64,000 nt of DNA, taken from NCBI RefSeq assembly GCF_041434935.1, contig NZ_CP107964.1, positions 1,674,001 through 1,738,000 on the forward strand. The letters are read 5' to 3'. Below, one piece after another: positions 31,255-50,800 of this stretch. The translations under genes and the position numbers were made by a program. Origin of the DNA: Kitasatospora sp. NBC_00374 (GTDB lineage: Bacteria; Actinomycetota; Actinomycetes; Streptomycetales; Streptomycetaceae). The first letter of the stretch is position 1. Every line of letters begins with the position of its first letter. The notes beneath the pieces are model-generated. The model was not told where the DNA came from. It saw only the letters and a program-made list of their open reading frames with translations, and searched no databases.

Positions 31255-32958
31255 TACGCGCACGCCACCGGCCTCCTCGGCCACCAGCCGGCCCTGGTCC
31301 AGCCGCACCACCCGCGGCATCCGGGCGATGGTCGCCGGACGGTGGGCGATCACCACCAGCGTGCAGTCGGCGCGCAGTTCGTCCAGCGCGTGCTCCAGCC
31401 GGGCGGCCGTCACCGGGTCGATGTCGGCCGTGGCCTCGTCCAGCACCAGCACCGCCGGGTCGGCGAGCACCGCCCGGACCAGGCCGAGGATCTGCCGCTC
31501 GCCCGCCGAGAGGTTGCCGCCGCGCTGGCCGACCTCGGCGTCCAGGCCGCCGGGCAGGTCCGCGATCCAGTCGGCCAGGCCCAGCTGACCGACCGTCCGC
31601 TCGATCCGGGGCCGGTCCGGAGCGCCCTGGACCAGTGCCAGATTGTCCGCGATCGTCCCGGAGACCATCCGGACCTCCTGCGGCACCAGCACGATCCGGC
31701 GCCGCAGTTCGGCCTCCGGGATCTCACGCAGGTCGGTGCCGGCGAAGGTCACCGCACCGCCGTCGGGCCGGTAGAGGCCGCAGAGCAGCTTGGAGAGCGT
31801 GGTCTTGCCGGAGCCGGTCTCGCCGACCACGCCGGTCCGGCTGCCGGCCGGGAAGTCCAGCGTCATCGTGTGCAGCACCCGGCCGTCGGCCCGGTACGAG
31901 TACTCGATCTCCGTGCACCGCAGGTCCCCGTGGGCGGGCAGGGCGTCGGCCGACGGCCGGACGGGCTCCGCGTCGGTGGCGGCCAGCAGGTCCAGCAGGC
32001 GGGCCAGCCCGGTCCTGGCGGTCTGCACCTCGCCGACCAGCTGGGACAGGTCCGCGAAGGAGTCGAACAGGTTGCGGCTCGCCAGGATGAAGACCACCAC
32101 GGTACCGACGCTCAGGGTGTCCCGGGTCACCAGCCAGCCGCCGGCCAGCAGCAGCACCACCAGGGCCAACCCCTCGACCAGGCTCACCAGGTCGATCCGG
32201 TTCTCCACCCGCAGGGCCCGGCGGGCGGCGCTCACCGCGAGCCGGTTCTCCCCGTCGAAGCGGCGGGTCCAGCCGGGCAGGCCGCGCGAGGTCTGCAGCG
32301 CCTCACGGGCCGTCAGCGTCTCGGTGAAGGTGGCCGCCACGGCCGCCTCGGCGTTCGCCTTGCCGCCGAAGGCGGACGGCGCGTCGCGCTGGAACCAGCG
32401 GGTCACCAACAGGGTCAGCGGGACGAAGACCACCAGCTGCACCAGGAGCAGCAGCCACGAGTAGCCGACCATCACCACCAGGGTGAAGGCGAGGGTCGCG
32501 GCGGCCGAGACCAGGTTGCGCAGGTGCAGCCGGACGAAGGCGGCCAGCGCGGCCACCTCGCCGGTCGCCCGGCGCAGCAGCTCGCCGGTGCGATGGGTCT
32601 CCAGGAAGCGCAGCGGCGCGGTGGCGAGGTTCTCCACCGCCTGCTCCCGCAGGGTACGGACGACCTGCTCGCCGGCCCGGGCCAGCAGCAGTTCGCCGGC
32701 CCGGGCGAAGCCCAGCTGGGCCAGGGCCAGCACCACCAGCAGGGCGACGGCCCGGCCGAGACCGCCGCGGTCGCCGTCCAGGACGGCATCGGTGGCCAGA
32801 CCGATCAGCGGCGCGACGGCGACCAGCGCCGCCGAGTCGGCCAGGCCGACCGTCAGCGCGACCACCAGGCGGTTGCGGTGCGGGCGCAGGTAGGGGGCGG
32901 CCCGGCGGAGCAGTGCGCGCTCGTCGGGCTCGTCGTTCAGCAGGGGCTGCTCAGCCAC
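31246..32958 (-). CDS. ABC exporter half-transporter, canonical ATP site subunit
   Basis: Protein of 570 residues with an N-terminal six-helix transmembrane domain and a C-terminal ATPase domain. Motifs: Walker A GETGSGKTTLSK, Q-loop VLVPQEVRM, signature LSAGERQILG, Walker B VLVLDEATADID with the catalytic Glu, and switch His in IAHRPATI. With the preceding gene it forms a heterodimeric type IV exporter, in this context probably for secretion of the siderophore. The GTG at 32958 has GGAGG at good spacing and overlaps the partner gene by 8 bp. Its stop codon lies inside the iron box of the next operon, so read-through from the exporter genes into the uptake genes is possible. Confidence 0.93.
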   Translation of the reverse strand: MAEQPLLNDEPDERALLRRAAPYLRPHRNRLVVALTVGLADSAALVAVAPLIGLATDAVLDGDRGGLGRAVALLVVLALAQLGFARAGELLLARAGEQVVRTLREQAVENLATAPLRFLETHRTGELLRRATGEVAALAAFVRLHLRNLVSAAATLAFTLVVMVGYSWLLLLVQLVVFVPLTLLVTRWFQRDAPSAFGGKANAEAAVAATFTETLTAREALQTSRGLPGWTRRFDGENRLAVSAARRALRVENRIDLVSLVEGLALVVLLLAGGWLVTRDTLSVGTVVVFILASRNLFDSFADLSQLVGEVQTARTGLARLLDLLAATDAEPVRPSADALPAHGDLRCTEIEYSYRADGRVLHTMTLDFPAGSRTGVVGETGSGKTTLSKLLCGLYRPDGGAVTFAGTDLREIPEAELRRRIVLVPQEVRMVSGTIADNLALVQGAPDRPRIERTVGQLGLADWIADLPGGLDAEVGQRGGNLSAGERQILGLVRAVLADPAVLVLDEATADIDPVTAARLEHALDELRADCTLVVIAHRPATIARMPRVVRLDQGRLVAEEAGGVRVAG

Positions 32959-34801
32959 GGCCGGCCTCCACGGGGGTCTCGGTCTCGACGGCTTCGGTGT
33001 CGACGGCGTCGGTGTCGACGGCGTCGGATGCGGGCGCTTCGAGGTGGACCACCCGGTCGGCGGCGTCGAGCACGGCCGAGCGGTGGGTGGCGAAGACGAC
33101 CGTCCGGTCCTTGGCCCAGCCGCGCAGGCGGTCCAGCACCAGCTGTTCGGTGGTGGTGTCCAGGGCGGAGGTGGAGTCGTCCAGCAGCAGCACCGCCGGA
33201 TCGCCCAGCAGGGCGCGGGCGATCGCGAGCCGCTGGACCTGGCCGCCGGACAGCGCGGTGCCGCCCTCGCCGAGCTCGGTGCCGTAGCCGTCGGTCATCG
33301 CGGCCAGCTGCTCGTGGATGCCGGCCGTCCGGCAGGCCTCGTACAGCGCCTCGTCGTCGAGGTCGCGGCCGAGCCGCAGGTTGTCGGCGACGGTGCCGGA
33401 GACGAGCAGCGGGCGCTGGGCCACGTACGCGATCCTGGCCCGGACCTCGTCCAGGGCGACGGTCCGCAGGTCGGTGCCGCCGTAGGCGACCGTGCCGGTG
33501 GCGGGGTCGTCCAGCCGGACGGCCAGGCGCAGCAGGGTGGACTTGCCGGAGCCGGTGGCGCCGGAGACGGCGAGGAACTCGCCGTGCCGGACGTCCAGGT
33601 CGAGCGGGGCCAGCACGGTGCGGCCGTCCCGGACGGCGCTCACGCCGGTGAGGGTGAGGGCGCCGGTCCCGGGCAGCGGCTGCGCCGAGGCCGGGTCGGG
33701 CTCGGCGACGGAGGGCCGGATGGACAGCGCCTCGTCGATCCGCGCCGCGGCGACGTCGGCCTGGCCGCGCTCCAGCAGCCGGTCGACCAGTACGCGGGTG
33801 GCGAGCGTGACGATCGCCATCCAGGACGCGAAGGCGACCAGGCTGCCGATGCTGAGCCGGCCGTCCAGGGCGGCGAGACCGCCGATGCCGACGCCGCCGG
33901 CTACCGCGAGCCGCGGCACGAAGGGGCCGACGGCCGCCCAGGACGCCTCGATCCGGGCCGCGGTGACGGTCCGCCCGGTGACCTCGGCACTGGCCGCGTG
34001 GTGGCGCTCGACCAGCGGCCGGTGGCCGCCGGTGCCGCGCAGCCCGGTACCGACCTGGAGCAGGTCGGCGACCGCGTCGGCGCGCTCGCCGTGGACCCGG
34101 GCCAGCTCGCCGCTGGCGGCTGCGAAGCGCTTGGGGAAGTGGAGGTTGACCCAGACCAGGAACGGCAGGGTGGCCAGGGTGACCAGCAGCAGGCTGGTGT
34201 CGAGCACGGCCAGCGCGGGCAGCACGACCACGAAGGTGGTCCCGAGGACCACCCAGATCGCCAGGCCGTGCACCCACTCGCGGACCAGGTCGGTGTCCCG
34301 GGTGGCCCGCATCGCCAGGTCGCCGTGGCCGCGGGAGGCGAGCGCGGCCCGGTCCAGGCGGGCCAGGTGCCGCAGCAGGCGGCCGCGCAGGTCGGCGCCG
34401 ACCTTGGCGTCCGCGTACCCGGCGAGGAACTGCCACAGGTACAGGCCGACGAACTGGACCAGCGCCGTCCCGCCGGCGGCGGCGCACCAGAGCAGCAGAG
34501 CCCCGTTGTCGTGCTTCTTCACACCCTCGTCGAGCGCCTGCTGGACGCACCAGGGCACCGCGAGCAGGGCCACCTGGCGGACGGCGGCGGCGGCCATGGC
34601 GGCGGCGACGGTGCCGCGGTGCGGTTTCAGCGAGCCGCGCAGCAGGGCCCGGGCCCGTCGGCGGCGCTCCGGGGAGAGCGCGCCGGGCTCCAGGTCCTCG
34701 TCGGCGAGCTGTTCGGCGGTCAGCCCGTCCGGGGGCTCGGTGGCGGGGTCCGTCTGATGGGTGCTCACGTGGATCGGGTATCCGTCTGTCGGAACGGGCA
34801 T
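32951..34801 (-). CDS. ABC exporter half-transporter, altered Walker B subunit
   Basis: Protein of 616 residues: six-helix transmembrane domain, then an ATPase domain with Walker A GATGSGKSTLLR, Q-loop YVAQRPLL, signature LSGGQVQRLAIARALL and switch His in FATHRSAV. Walker B reads VLLLDDSTSALD, with Asp in place of the catalytic Glu, as in the degenerate half of heterodimeric exporters. The C-terminus carries an acidic repeat (SDAVDTDAVDTEAVETETP). ATG at 34801 is used, but no good ribosome-binding site is seen; GTG at 34768 is an alternative. It lies between MbtH copy 2 and its partner subunit, downstream of the giant NRPS genes, which supports a role in exporting their product. Confidence 0.92.
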   Translation of the reverse strand: MPVPTDGYPIHVSTHQTDPATEPPDGLTAEQLADEDLEPGALSPERRRRARALLRGSLKPHRGTVAAAMAAAAVRQVALLAVPWCVQQALDEGVKKHDNGALLLWCAAAGGTALVQFVGLYLWQFLAGYADAKVGADLRGRLLRHLARLDRAALASRGHGDLAMRATRDTDLVREWVHGLAIWVVLGTTFVVVLPALAVLDTSLLLVTLATLPFLVWVNLHFPKRFAAASGELARVHGERADAVADLLQVGTGLRGTGGHRPLVERHHAASAEVTGRTVTAARIEASWAAVGPFVPRLAVAGGVGIGGLAALDGRLSIGSLVAFASWMAIVTLATRVLVDRLLERGQADVAAARIDEALSIRPSVAEPDPASAQPLPGTGALTLTGVSAVRDGRTVLAPLDLDVRHGEFLAVSGATGSGKSTLLRLAVRLDDPATGTVAYGGTDLRTVALDEVRARIAYVAQRPLLVSGTVADNLRLGRDLDDEALYEACRTAGIHEQLAAMTDGYGTELGEGGTALSGGQVQRLAIARALLGDPAVLLLDDSTSALDTTTEQLVLDRLRGWAKDRTVVFATHRSAVLDAADRVVHLEAPASDAVDTDAVDTEAVETETPVEAGRG

Positions 34802-34853
34802 GGGCTGCCGGCGGTCCCGGGGACGGCGGGCTGCGCCGTCCCCGGAAGGACCG

Positions 34854-35078
34854 TCAGGAGTGCGCGGCGGCCGAGCGGGCGACCAGGCTCGCGGGGCGCA
34901 TGTCGGTCCAGTGCGCGTCGACGTACTCGGTGCACGCCTGGCGGGTGTCCTCGCCGTGCACGACCGTCCAGCCGGCCGGGATCTCGGCGAAGGCCGGCCA
35001 CAGCGAGTGCTGGTTCTCGGCGTTGACCAGGACGTAGTAGCGGGCGTCGTCGTCCTCGAACGGGTTGGTGGCGCTCAT
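34854..35078 (-). CDS. MbtH-like NRPS accessory protein (copy 2)
   Basis: Protein of 74 residues with MbtH-family landmarks: YYVLVNAENQHSLWPAFAEI, IPAGWTVVHG, a Cys in RQACTEY, and AHWTDMRPASL. The ATG at 35078 has AAGGAAGAG just upstream. It lies 41 bp downstream of the second giant NRPS gene and before the exporter genes, so it most likely serves the A domains of the siderophore NRPSs. Most MbtH proteins have a Leu after the conserved Cys (as in copy 1); here it is Thr. Confidence 0.95.
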   Translation of the reverse strand: MSATNPFEDDDARYYVLVNAENQHSLWPAFAEIPAGWTVVHGEDTRQACTEYVDAHWTDMRPASLVARSAAAHS

Positions 35079-35119
35079 GGTTCTCTTCCTTCTCGGGTGA
35101 TGGTGGTGGTGGGAGGGGA

Positions 35120-44844
<9,725 letters not shown>

Positions 44845-44848
<4 letters not shown>

Positions 44849-47800
44849 CGGCGCCTGCGCAGTCGGGACTCCAGCCGGTCGATCTGGGACTGCCTGAGGC
44901 TGACCAGGTGCAGGTCGGACGGGGTGACGCCGCCCGCGCCGTCGGTGGCGGTGTGCCGGGCGATGGCGTCCAGCGCGGCGAACCAGGCGTCCGCGAGGAC
45001 GGTCACCTCGGCCTCGGTGAGCAGGGCCTGCGGCCAGCTCCACTCGACGGCCAGTTCGGGTCGGCCGTCGGGGCCCGCCTGGACCACGGCGTCGATCTCC
45101 AGCGGGTAGCCGGCCGGCATCGCCGGGTCGGGCCCGGCGGCGGCCGCCACGGCGGCGCGCTCGTCCTGCGGGGCGAACGGCCAGCCTCCGCCGGCCGGGC
45201 CGGCGGCGCCGTCGGTGCGGCCGCGGTAGTTGAACAGCAGCTCCGGGCGCGGCCCGGCCGCGAGCAGGGCCGCGGTCTGCGGGTTGAGGTGGCGCAGCAG
45301 GCCGTGGCCGAGGCCGCGGTCCGGGACGGCGCGCAGTTGCTCCTTGACCTGCTTGAGCGCGCGGCCGGTGTCCGGGCCCCCGGTCATCGCGGCGGCCGGG
45401 TCGACGCCGGCCAGGTCGAGCCGGACGGGGTGCACGGTGGTGAACCAGCCGACGGTACGGGCCAGGTCGGGGCTGAGGCCGCCGGTCTCGCTGCCGCCGC
45501 GGCCGTGGCCCTCCAGGTCGACCCGGAGCGCGGGGGCGCCGCCGGGGCGGGCCGCGGCGACGCCGAGCGTCAGGGCGGCCAGCAGCACGTCGTCCACGCC
45601 GGCGCCGAAGGCCTTCGGCACGTCGGTGAGCAGCGGTGCGGTGCGGTCGGCCGGCAGGGTGCGGCGCAGGGTGCGCAGGGTCGCGACGGTGTCCCGGGCG
45701 GGGTCGGCGCCGAGCGCGCCGAGCGGGCCGGCGGGGCCCGCGAGGGCGGTGCGCCAGTAGGCGGTCTCGGCGACCCGGCCGCGTTCCTGGGCGTGCGCCA
45801 GCAGCCGCTCGGACCAGGCCCGCAGGCCGTCGGCCTCCGGTTCGGGAGCCGGCCGGGCGCCGGCGGCGAACGCGGCGTAGGCGGTGGCGAGTTCGGGCAG
45901 CAGGGTGCGCCAGGAGACGCCGTCGACGGCGAGGTGGTGGATGGTCAGCAGCAGTCTGCCGGCCCGGTCGGTGCCGCCGTCGAAGTGGACGGCCCGAAGG
46001 ATGCGGCCCTGCCCGGGGGCGAGGGCGGCGGCGGCCGCGTCGGCCTCGCGGGCGATCAGCCCGGTGCCGGTGCCGTCGACCTGGCGCAGGGTGTCCGGGT
46101 CGGTGACGGCGGGGGCCTGGGCGGTGGGCAGGATCTCCTGGGTCCAGATGCCGTCGGTGGTGTCCAGCCGCAGGCGCAGCGCCGGGTGGTTCTCGGCGAG
46201 TGCGGCCAGGGCCCGGCGCAGCGGCTCGGCCCGCAGGCCGGCCGGAACGGTCAGCAGCACGGACTGGTTGAACCGGTCGATCGGTCCGCCGCGTTCGCGC
46301 AGCCAGTGCACCACGGGCAGGGCGGGGAGTTCGCCGTCGGCCGGGACGGGCCCGGCGGTGGCGGCGGGCGGCTGTCCCTTGGCGGCGCCGGCCAGGGCGG
46401 CCGGGGTCGGGTGCTGGAAGACGTCCTTGGCGGTGATCTCCAGGCCGGCCTTGCGGGCCCGGCTGACCAGCTGGATGGAGACGATCGAGTCGCCGCCGAG
46501 GGCGAAGAAGTTCTCCTCCTCGCCGACCTCGCCGAGGCCGAGGACCTCGGCGAAGACCCTGGCCATCGCCCGCGCCGGGGTGTGGCCGGCGGCGGCCGGC
46601 GCGGCGGCGCGGCCGGGGGCCGGGAGCGCCTTGCGGTCGAGCTTGCCGTTGACGCTCAGCGGCAGCGCGTCCAGGACGGTGACGACGGCGGGCACCATGT
46701 GCTCGGGCAGCACGGCGGCCACGGCGCCGCGCACCGCGTCGCCGCTGACGGCGGCGCCGGCCTGCGGGACGACGTAGCCGGCCAGTTGGCGGGCGCCGCC
46801 CTCGACCAGCGGCCGGGCCGTCACGGCGGCCTGGCCGACGCCGGGGACGGCGGCCAGCGCGGCCTCGACCTCGCCGAGCTCGATCCGGAAGCCGCGCACC
46901 TTGACCTGGTCGTCGGTGCGGCCGAGGTACTCGACCTCGCCGTCGACCCGGCGGCGCACCAGGTCACCGGTGCGGTACATCCTCCCGCCGTCGCCGAACG
47001 GGTCGGCGACGAACCGGCCGGCCGTCAGGCCGGGGCGGCCGAGGTAGCCGTGGGCCAGCTGGACGCCGGCCAGGTACAGCTCGCCGGGCACGCCGACCGG
47101 GACGGGCCGCAGCCGCGCGTCCAGCACGTACAGCTTGGTGTTCCAGACCGGGCGGCCGATCGGGACGGCGCCGGCGCCGGCCCAGGCGCGGTGGAAGGTG
47201 ACGTCCACGGCGGCCTCGGTAGGCCCGTACAGGTTGTGCAGTTCGATGTGCGGCCACAGGGCGGCGAACCGGTCGACGGCGGCGGCGGGCAGCGCCTCGC
47301 CGGAGCAGAAGACCCGGCGCACGTCGGTGAAGCCGGCCCGGACGGCCGGATCCTGCTCGGCCGCGCCGGTGAAGGCGGTGAGCATGGACGGCACGAAGTG
47401 GGCGGTGGTGACACCCCGGCGGGCGGTGAGCGCGGCCAGGTACTCGGGTTCGCGGTGGCCGCCGGGGCGGGCCAGCACCACGGCCGCGCCGCTGACCAGC
47501 GGCAGGAAGAACTCCCAGACCGAGACGTCGAAGCTGGCCGGGGTCTTCTGCAGGATGCGGTCCTCGGGCGTGACGCCGTAGACCTCGCGCATCCAGTCGA
47601 GCCGGTTGACGACGGCGCGGTGGCCGACCAGCACGCCCTTGGGGCGGCCGGTGGAGCCCGAGGTGAAGATCACGTACGCGGGGTGGTCCTCGGCCGGCGC
47701 CTGGGGCACGGCCCGCGGGCCCTCGCCGTCGACCGTCAGCACCGGCACGCCGGGGACCCGCCGCAGGCGGTCGGCCTGGCCGTCCACCGTGAGCAGGCAG

Positions 47801-50800
47801 ACCGGGGCGGCGTCCTCGACCATGCCGGCCAGCCGGTCGACCGGGTACTCGGTGTCCAGCGGCAGGTAGGCGGCGCCGGACTTCAGGACGGCCAGCAGGG
47901 CCACCATCAGTTCGGCGGAGCGCGGCACCGCGACCGCGACGATCCGGCCCGGTCCGGCGCCGGCGGCGGCCAGCCGGCCGGCCAGCGCGCCGGCCAGCGC
48001 GTCCAGCCGGCGGTAGGTCAGCTCGGTGTCCTCGAAGACCACGGCGGTGGCCTCGGGGGCCGCGGCGACCTGCTCGGCGATCCGGGTGGTCAGGGTGCCG
48101 GGACGGACCTCGCGCTCGGTGGCGTTCCACTCCCCCGCGAGGCCGCGGCGCTCCTGGGCGCCGGTCGGTTCGATCCGGCCGATCGGGCGCCGCGGCGCGG
48201 CCAGTGCCTGCTCCAGCACCCGCACCAGGCGGGCGCCGAACAGTCCGGCGGTGGAGTGCTCGAAGAGGTCCTCGGCGTAGATCACGGTGAGGTCGGTGCG
48301 GGCGCCGTCGGCCGACTCGACGAAGGTGAAGGCCAGGTCGAAGCGGGCCGCGTGGACCGGGTCGGGCAGCAGCGAGGTGCGGGAGCCGAGCAGCGCGTCC
48401 AGGCCGTCGGCCTCCTTGCGGTGCTGCACCATCACCTGGAACAGCGGGTGGCGGCCGAGCGAGCGCTCCGGGTTGACGATCTCCACCAGCCGGTCGAACG
48501 GCAGGTCCTGGTGGGCCAGCGCGCCGAGCACGGTCTCCCGGGAGCGGGCGACCAGGGTGTCGAAGTCGGGGTCGCCGGACAGGTCGTGGCGCAGCACCAG
48601 GGTGTTGACGAAGAAGCCGACGACCTCCTCGACCGCCTCGTCCGTGCGGCCCGCGACCGGGGTGCCGAGCACCACGTCCGCCGTCCCGGCGAGGGCGCCG
48701 AGCAGCAGCGCGGCGGCGGCCTGGGTGACCATGAACGGGGTGACGGCCGCGCGGTTGGCGTACTCGCGCAGCGCCGCGTGCAGCTCCTGCGGCAGGCGCA
48801 GGCGGACGGAGCCGCCCCGGCCGGTGGCCTCGGCGGGCCGTGGCCGGTCGGCGGGCAGCGCCAGCTCGGCCGGCAGGCCGGCCAGCCGCTCGGTCCAGTA
48901 GGCGGTCTGGGCGGCGGCCGGGCCGTGCTGCTCGGCGAGCAGGTCGGCCTGCCACAGGGCGTGGTCGGCGAACTGGAGCGGTAGCGGGGCGAAGGCCGGT
49001 TCTCCGCCGGCCACGCGGGCCCGGTAGGCGCGGTCGAGGTCGCGCAGCAGCACGCCCTCCGACCACTCGTCGCCGGCGATGTGGTGCAGCGCGATGCTCA
49101 GGACGTGGCGGTCGGGGGCGCTGCTGAGCAGGGTGGCGCGGACCGGGATCCCGGTGGCCAGGTCGAAGGCGTGGGCACCGGCGGCGGCGACCGCCCGGTC
49201 CAGCCGGTGGACCGTCACCTCCTCGGCCGTGAACGGGACTCCGGCCTGCTCGGCGCTGAGGATCCGCTGGTAGGGGCGGCCGTCGACGTCCGGGAAGACC
49301 GTCCGCAGGGCCTCGTGCCGGGCCAGCACGTCGCCGAAGGCGGCCCGCAGGGCCTCGACGTCGAGCTTGCCGTCGATCCGCAGCGCGCACGGGATGGTGT
49401 ACGCGGTGCTGGGGCCCTCCAGGCGGTACAGGAACCACAGCCGGGCCTGGGCGGCGGAGAGCGGGAGCAGCTCCGGGCGCGGCCGGGCGGCCGGTCCGGG
49501 GCGGCCGGCGGCGGCGGTGCGCAGCCGCCGGGCGAGGCCGGCGGCGGTCCGGGCCTCGAACAGGTCGCGGACGGCGACGTCCGTGCCGAGCGCGGCCCGG
49601 GCCCGGCCGACCACCCGGGTGGCGAGCAGGGAGTGGCCGCCGAGGGCGAAGAAGTCGTCCTCGACGCCGACCTGCGGCAGGCCGAGGACATCCGCGAACA
49701 CGCCGCACAGCACGGCCTCCCGCTCGTCGCGGGGGGCGCGGCCGGCCGGGGCCGCGAAGTCGGCGGCGTCCGGCTCGGGCAGGGCCTGCCGGTCGAGCTT
49801 GCCGTTGACGTTCAGCGGCAGCGCGTCCAGCGCGACGACGGCGGCGGGCACCAGGTACTCGGGCAGGGTGTCCGCGAGCGCCTTGCGCAGCGCGGCCGGG
49901 TCCAGCGTCGCGGGGGCGGCGTAGCCGACCAGGCGGCGCACGCCGCCGGCGCCGCGGACCAGGACGGCGGCCTGGGTGACGCCCGGCAGGGCGGCCAGCG
50001 CGGCCTCGACCTCGCCGGGTTCGACCCGGAAGCCGCGGATCTTCACCTGGTCGTCGCCGCGGCCCAGGTAGTCGAGCGAGCCGTCGGCCCGTCGGCGGAC
50101 GAGGTCGCCGGTGCGGTACATCCTCCCGCCCTCGTCGAACGGGTCGGCGACGAAGCGGCTCGCGGTGAGCGCGGGCCGGTTGCCGTAGCCGCGGGCCAGG
50201 CCCGGGCCGGCGATGTAGAGCTCGCCGGGGACGCCGGCCGGGACGGGCCGCAGGCGGCCGTCCAGCACGTAGACCCGGGTGTTGCCGATCGGGCGGCCGA
50301 CGAAGGGCGTCGGGCTCTCGTCGAGGGCGGCGCCGAGGGTGTCGACGGTGTACTCGGTCGGGCCGTAGAAGTTGTGGCCGAGCACGCCCTCGGTCTCCCG
50401 GATCCGGGTCCACAGGGCGTCGTCGACGGCCTCGCCGCCGACCAGGAAGAGCAGCGGGCGGTGCTCGGCGGAGTCCAGCAGACCCCACTCGACCAGTTGC
50501 CGGCCGAAGGACGGGGTGACGTCCAGGGTGTCGATCCGGTCGTTGAGCAGACGGGCGGTCAGCGCCTGCGGGTCGCGCCGCAGGTCCTCGCCGTAGACGT
50601 GCAGCTGGTGGCCGCAGATCAGCCAGAGCAGCTGCTCCCAGGAGGAGTCGAAGGAGAACGAGGCGGTGTGCGCGGCCCGCAGGCGGCGGCCGCCGGCGGC
50701 CTCGACGGCGCGGGCGAAGACGGTGTTGCCGTGGTGCTCCAGCATGTTGGCCAGACCGCGGTGCGGCACCTGGACGCCCTTGGGACGGCCGGTGGAGCCG

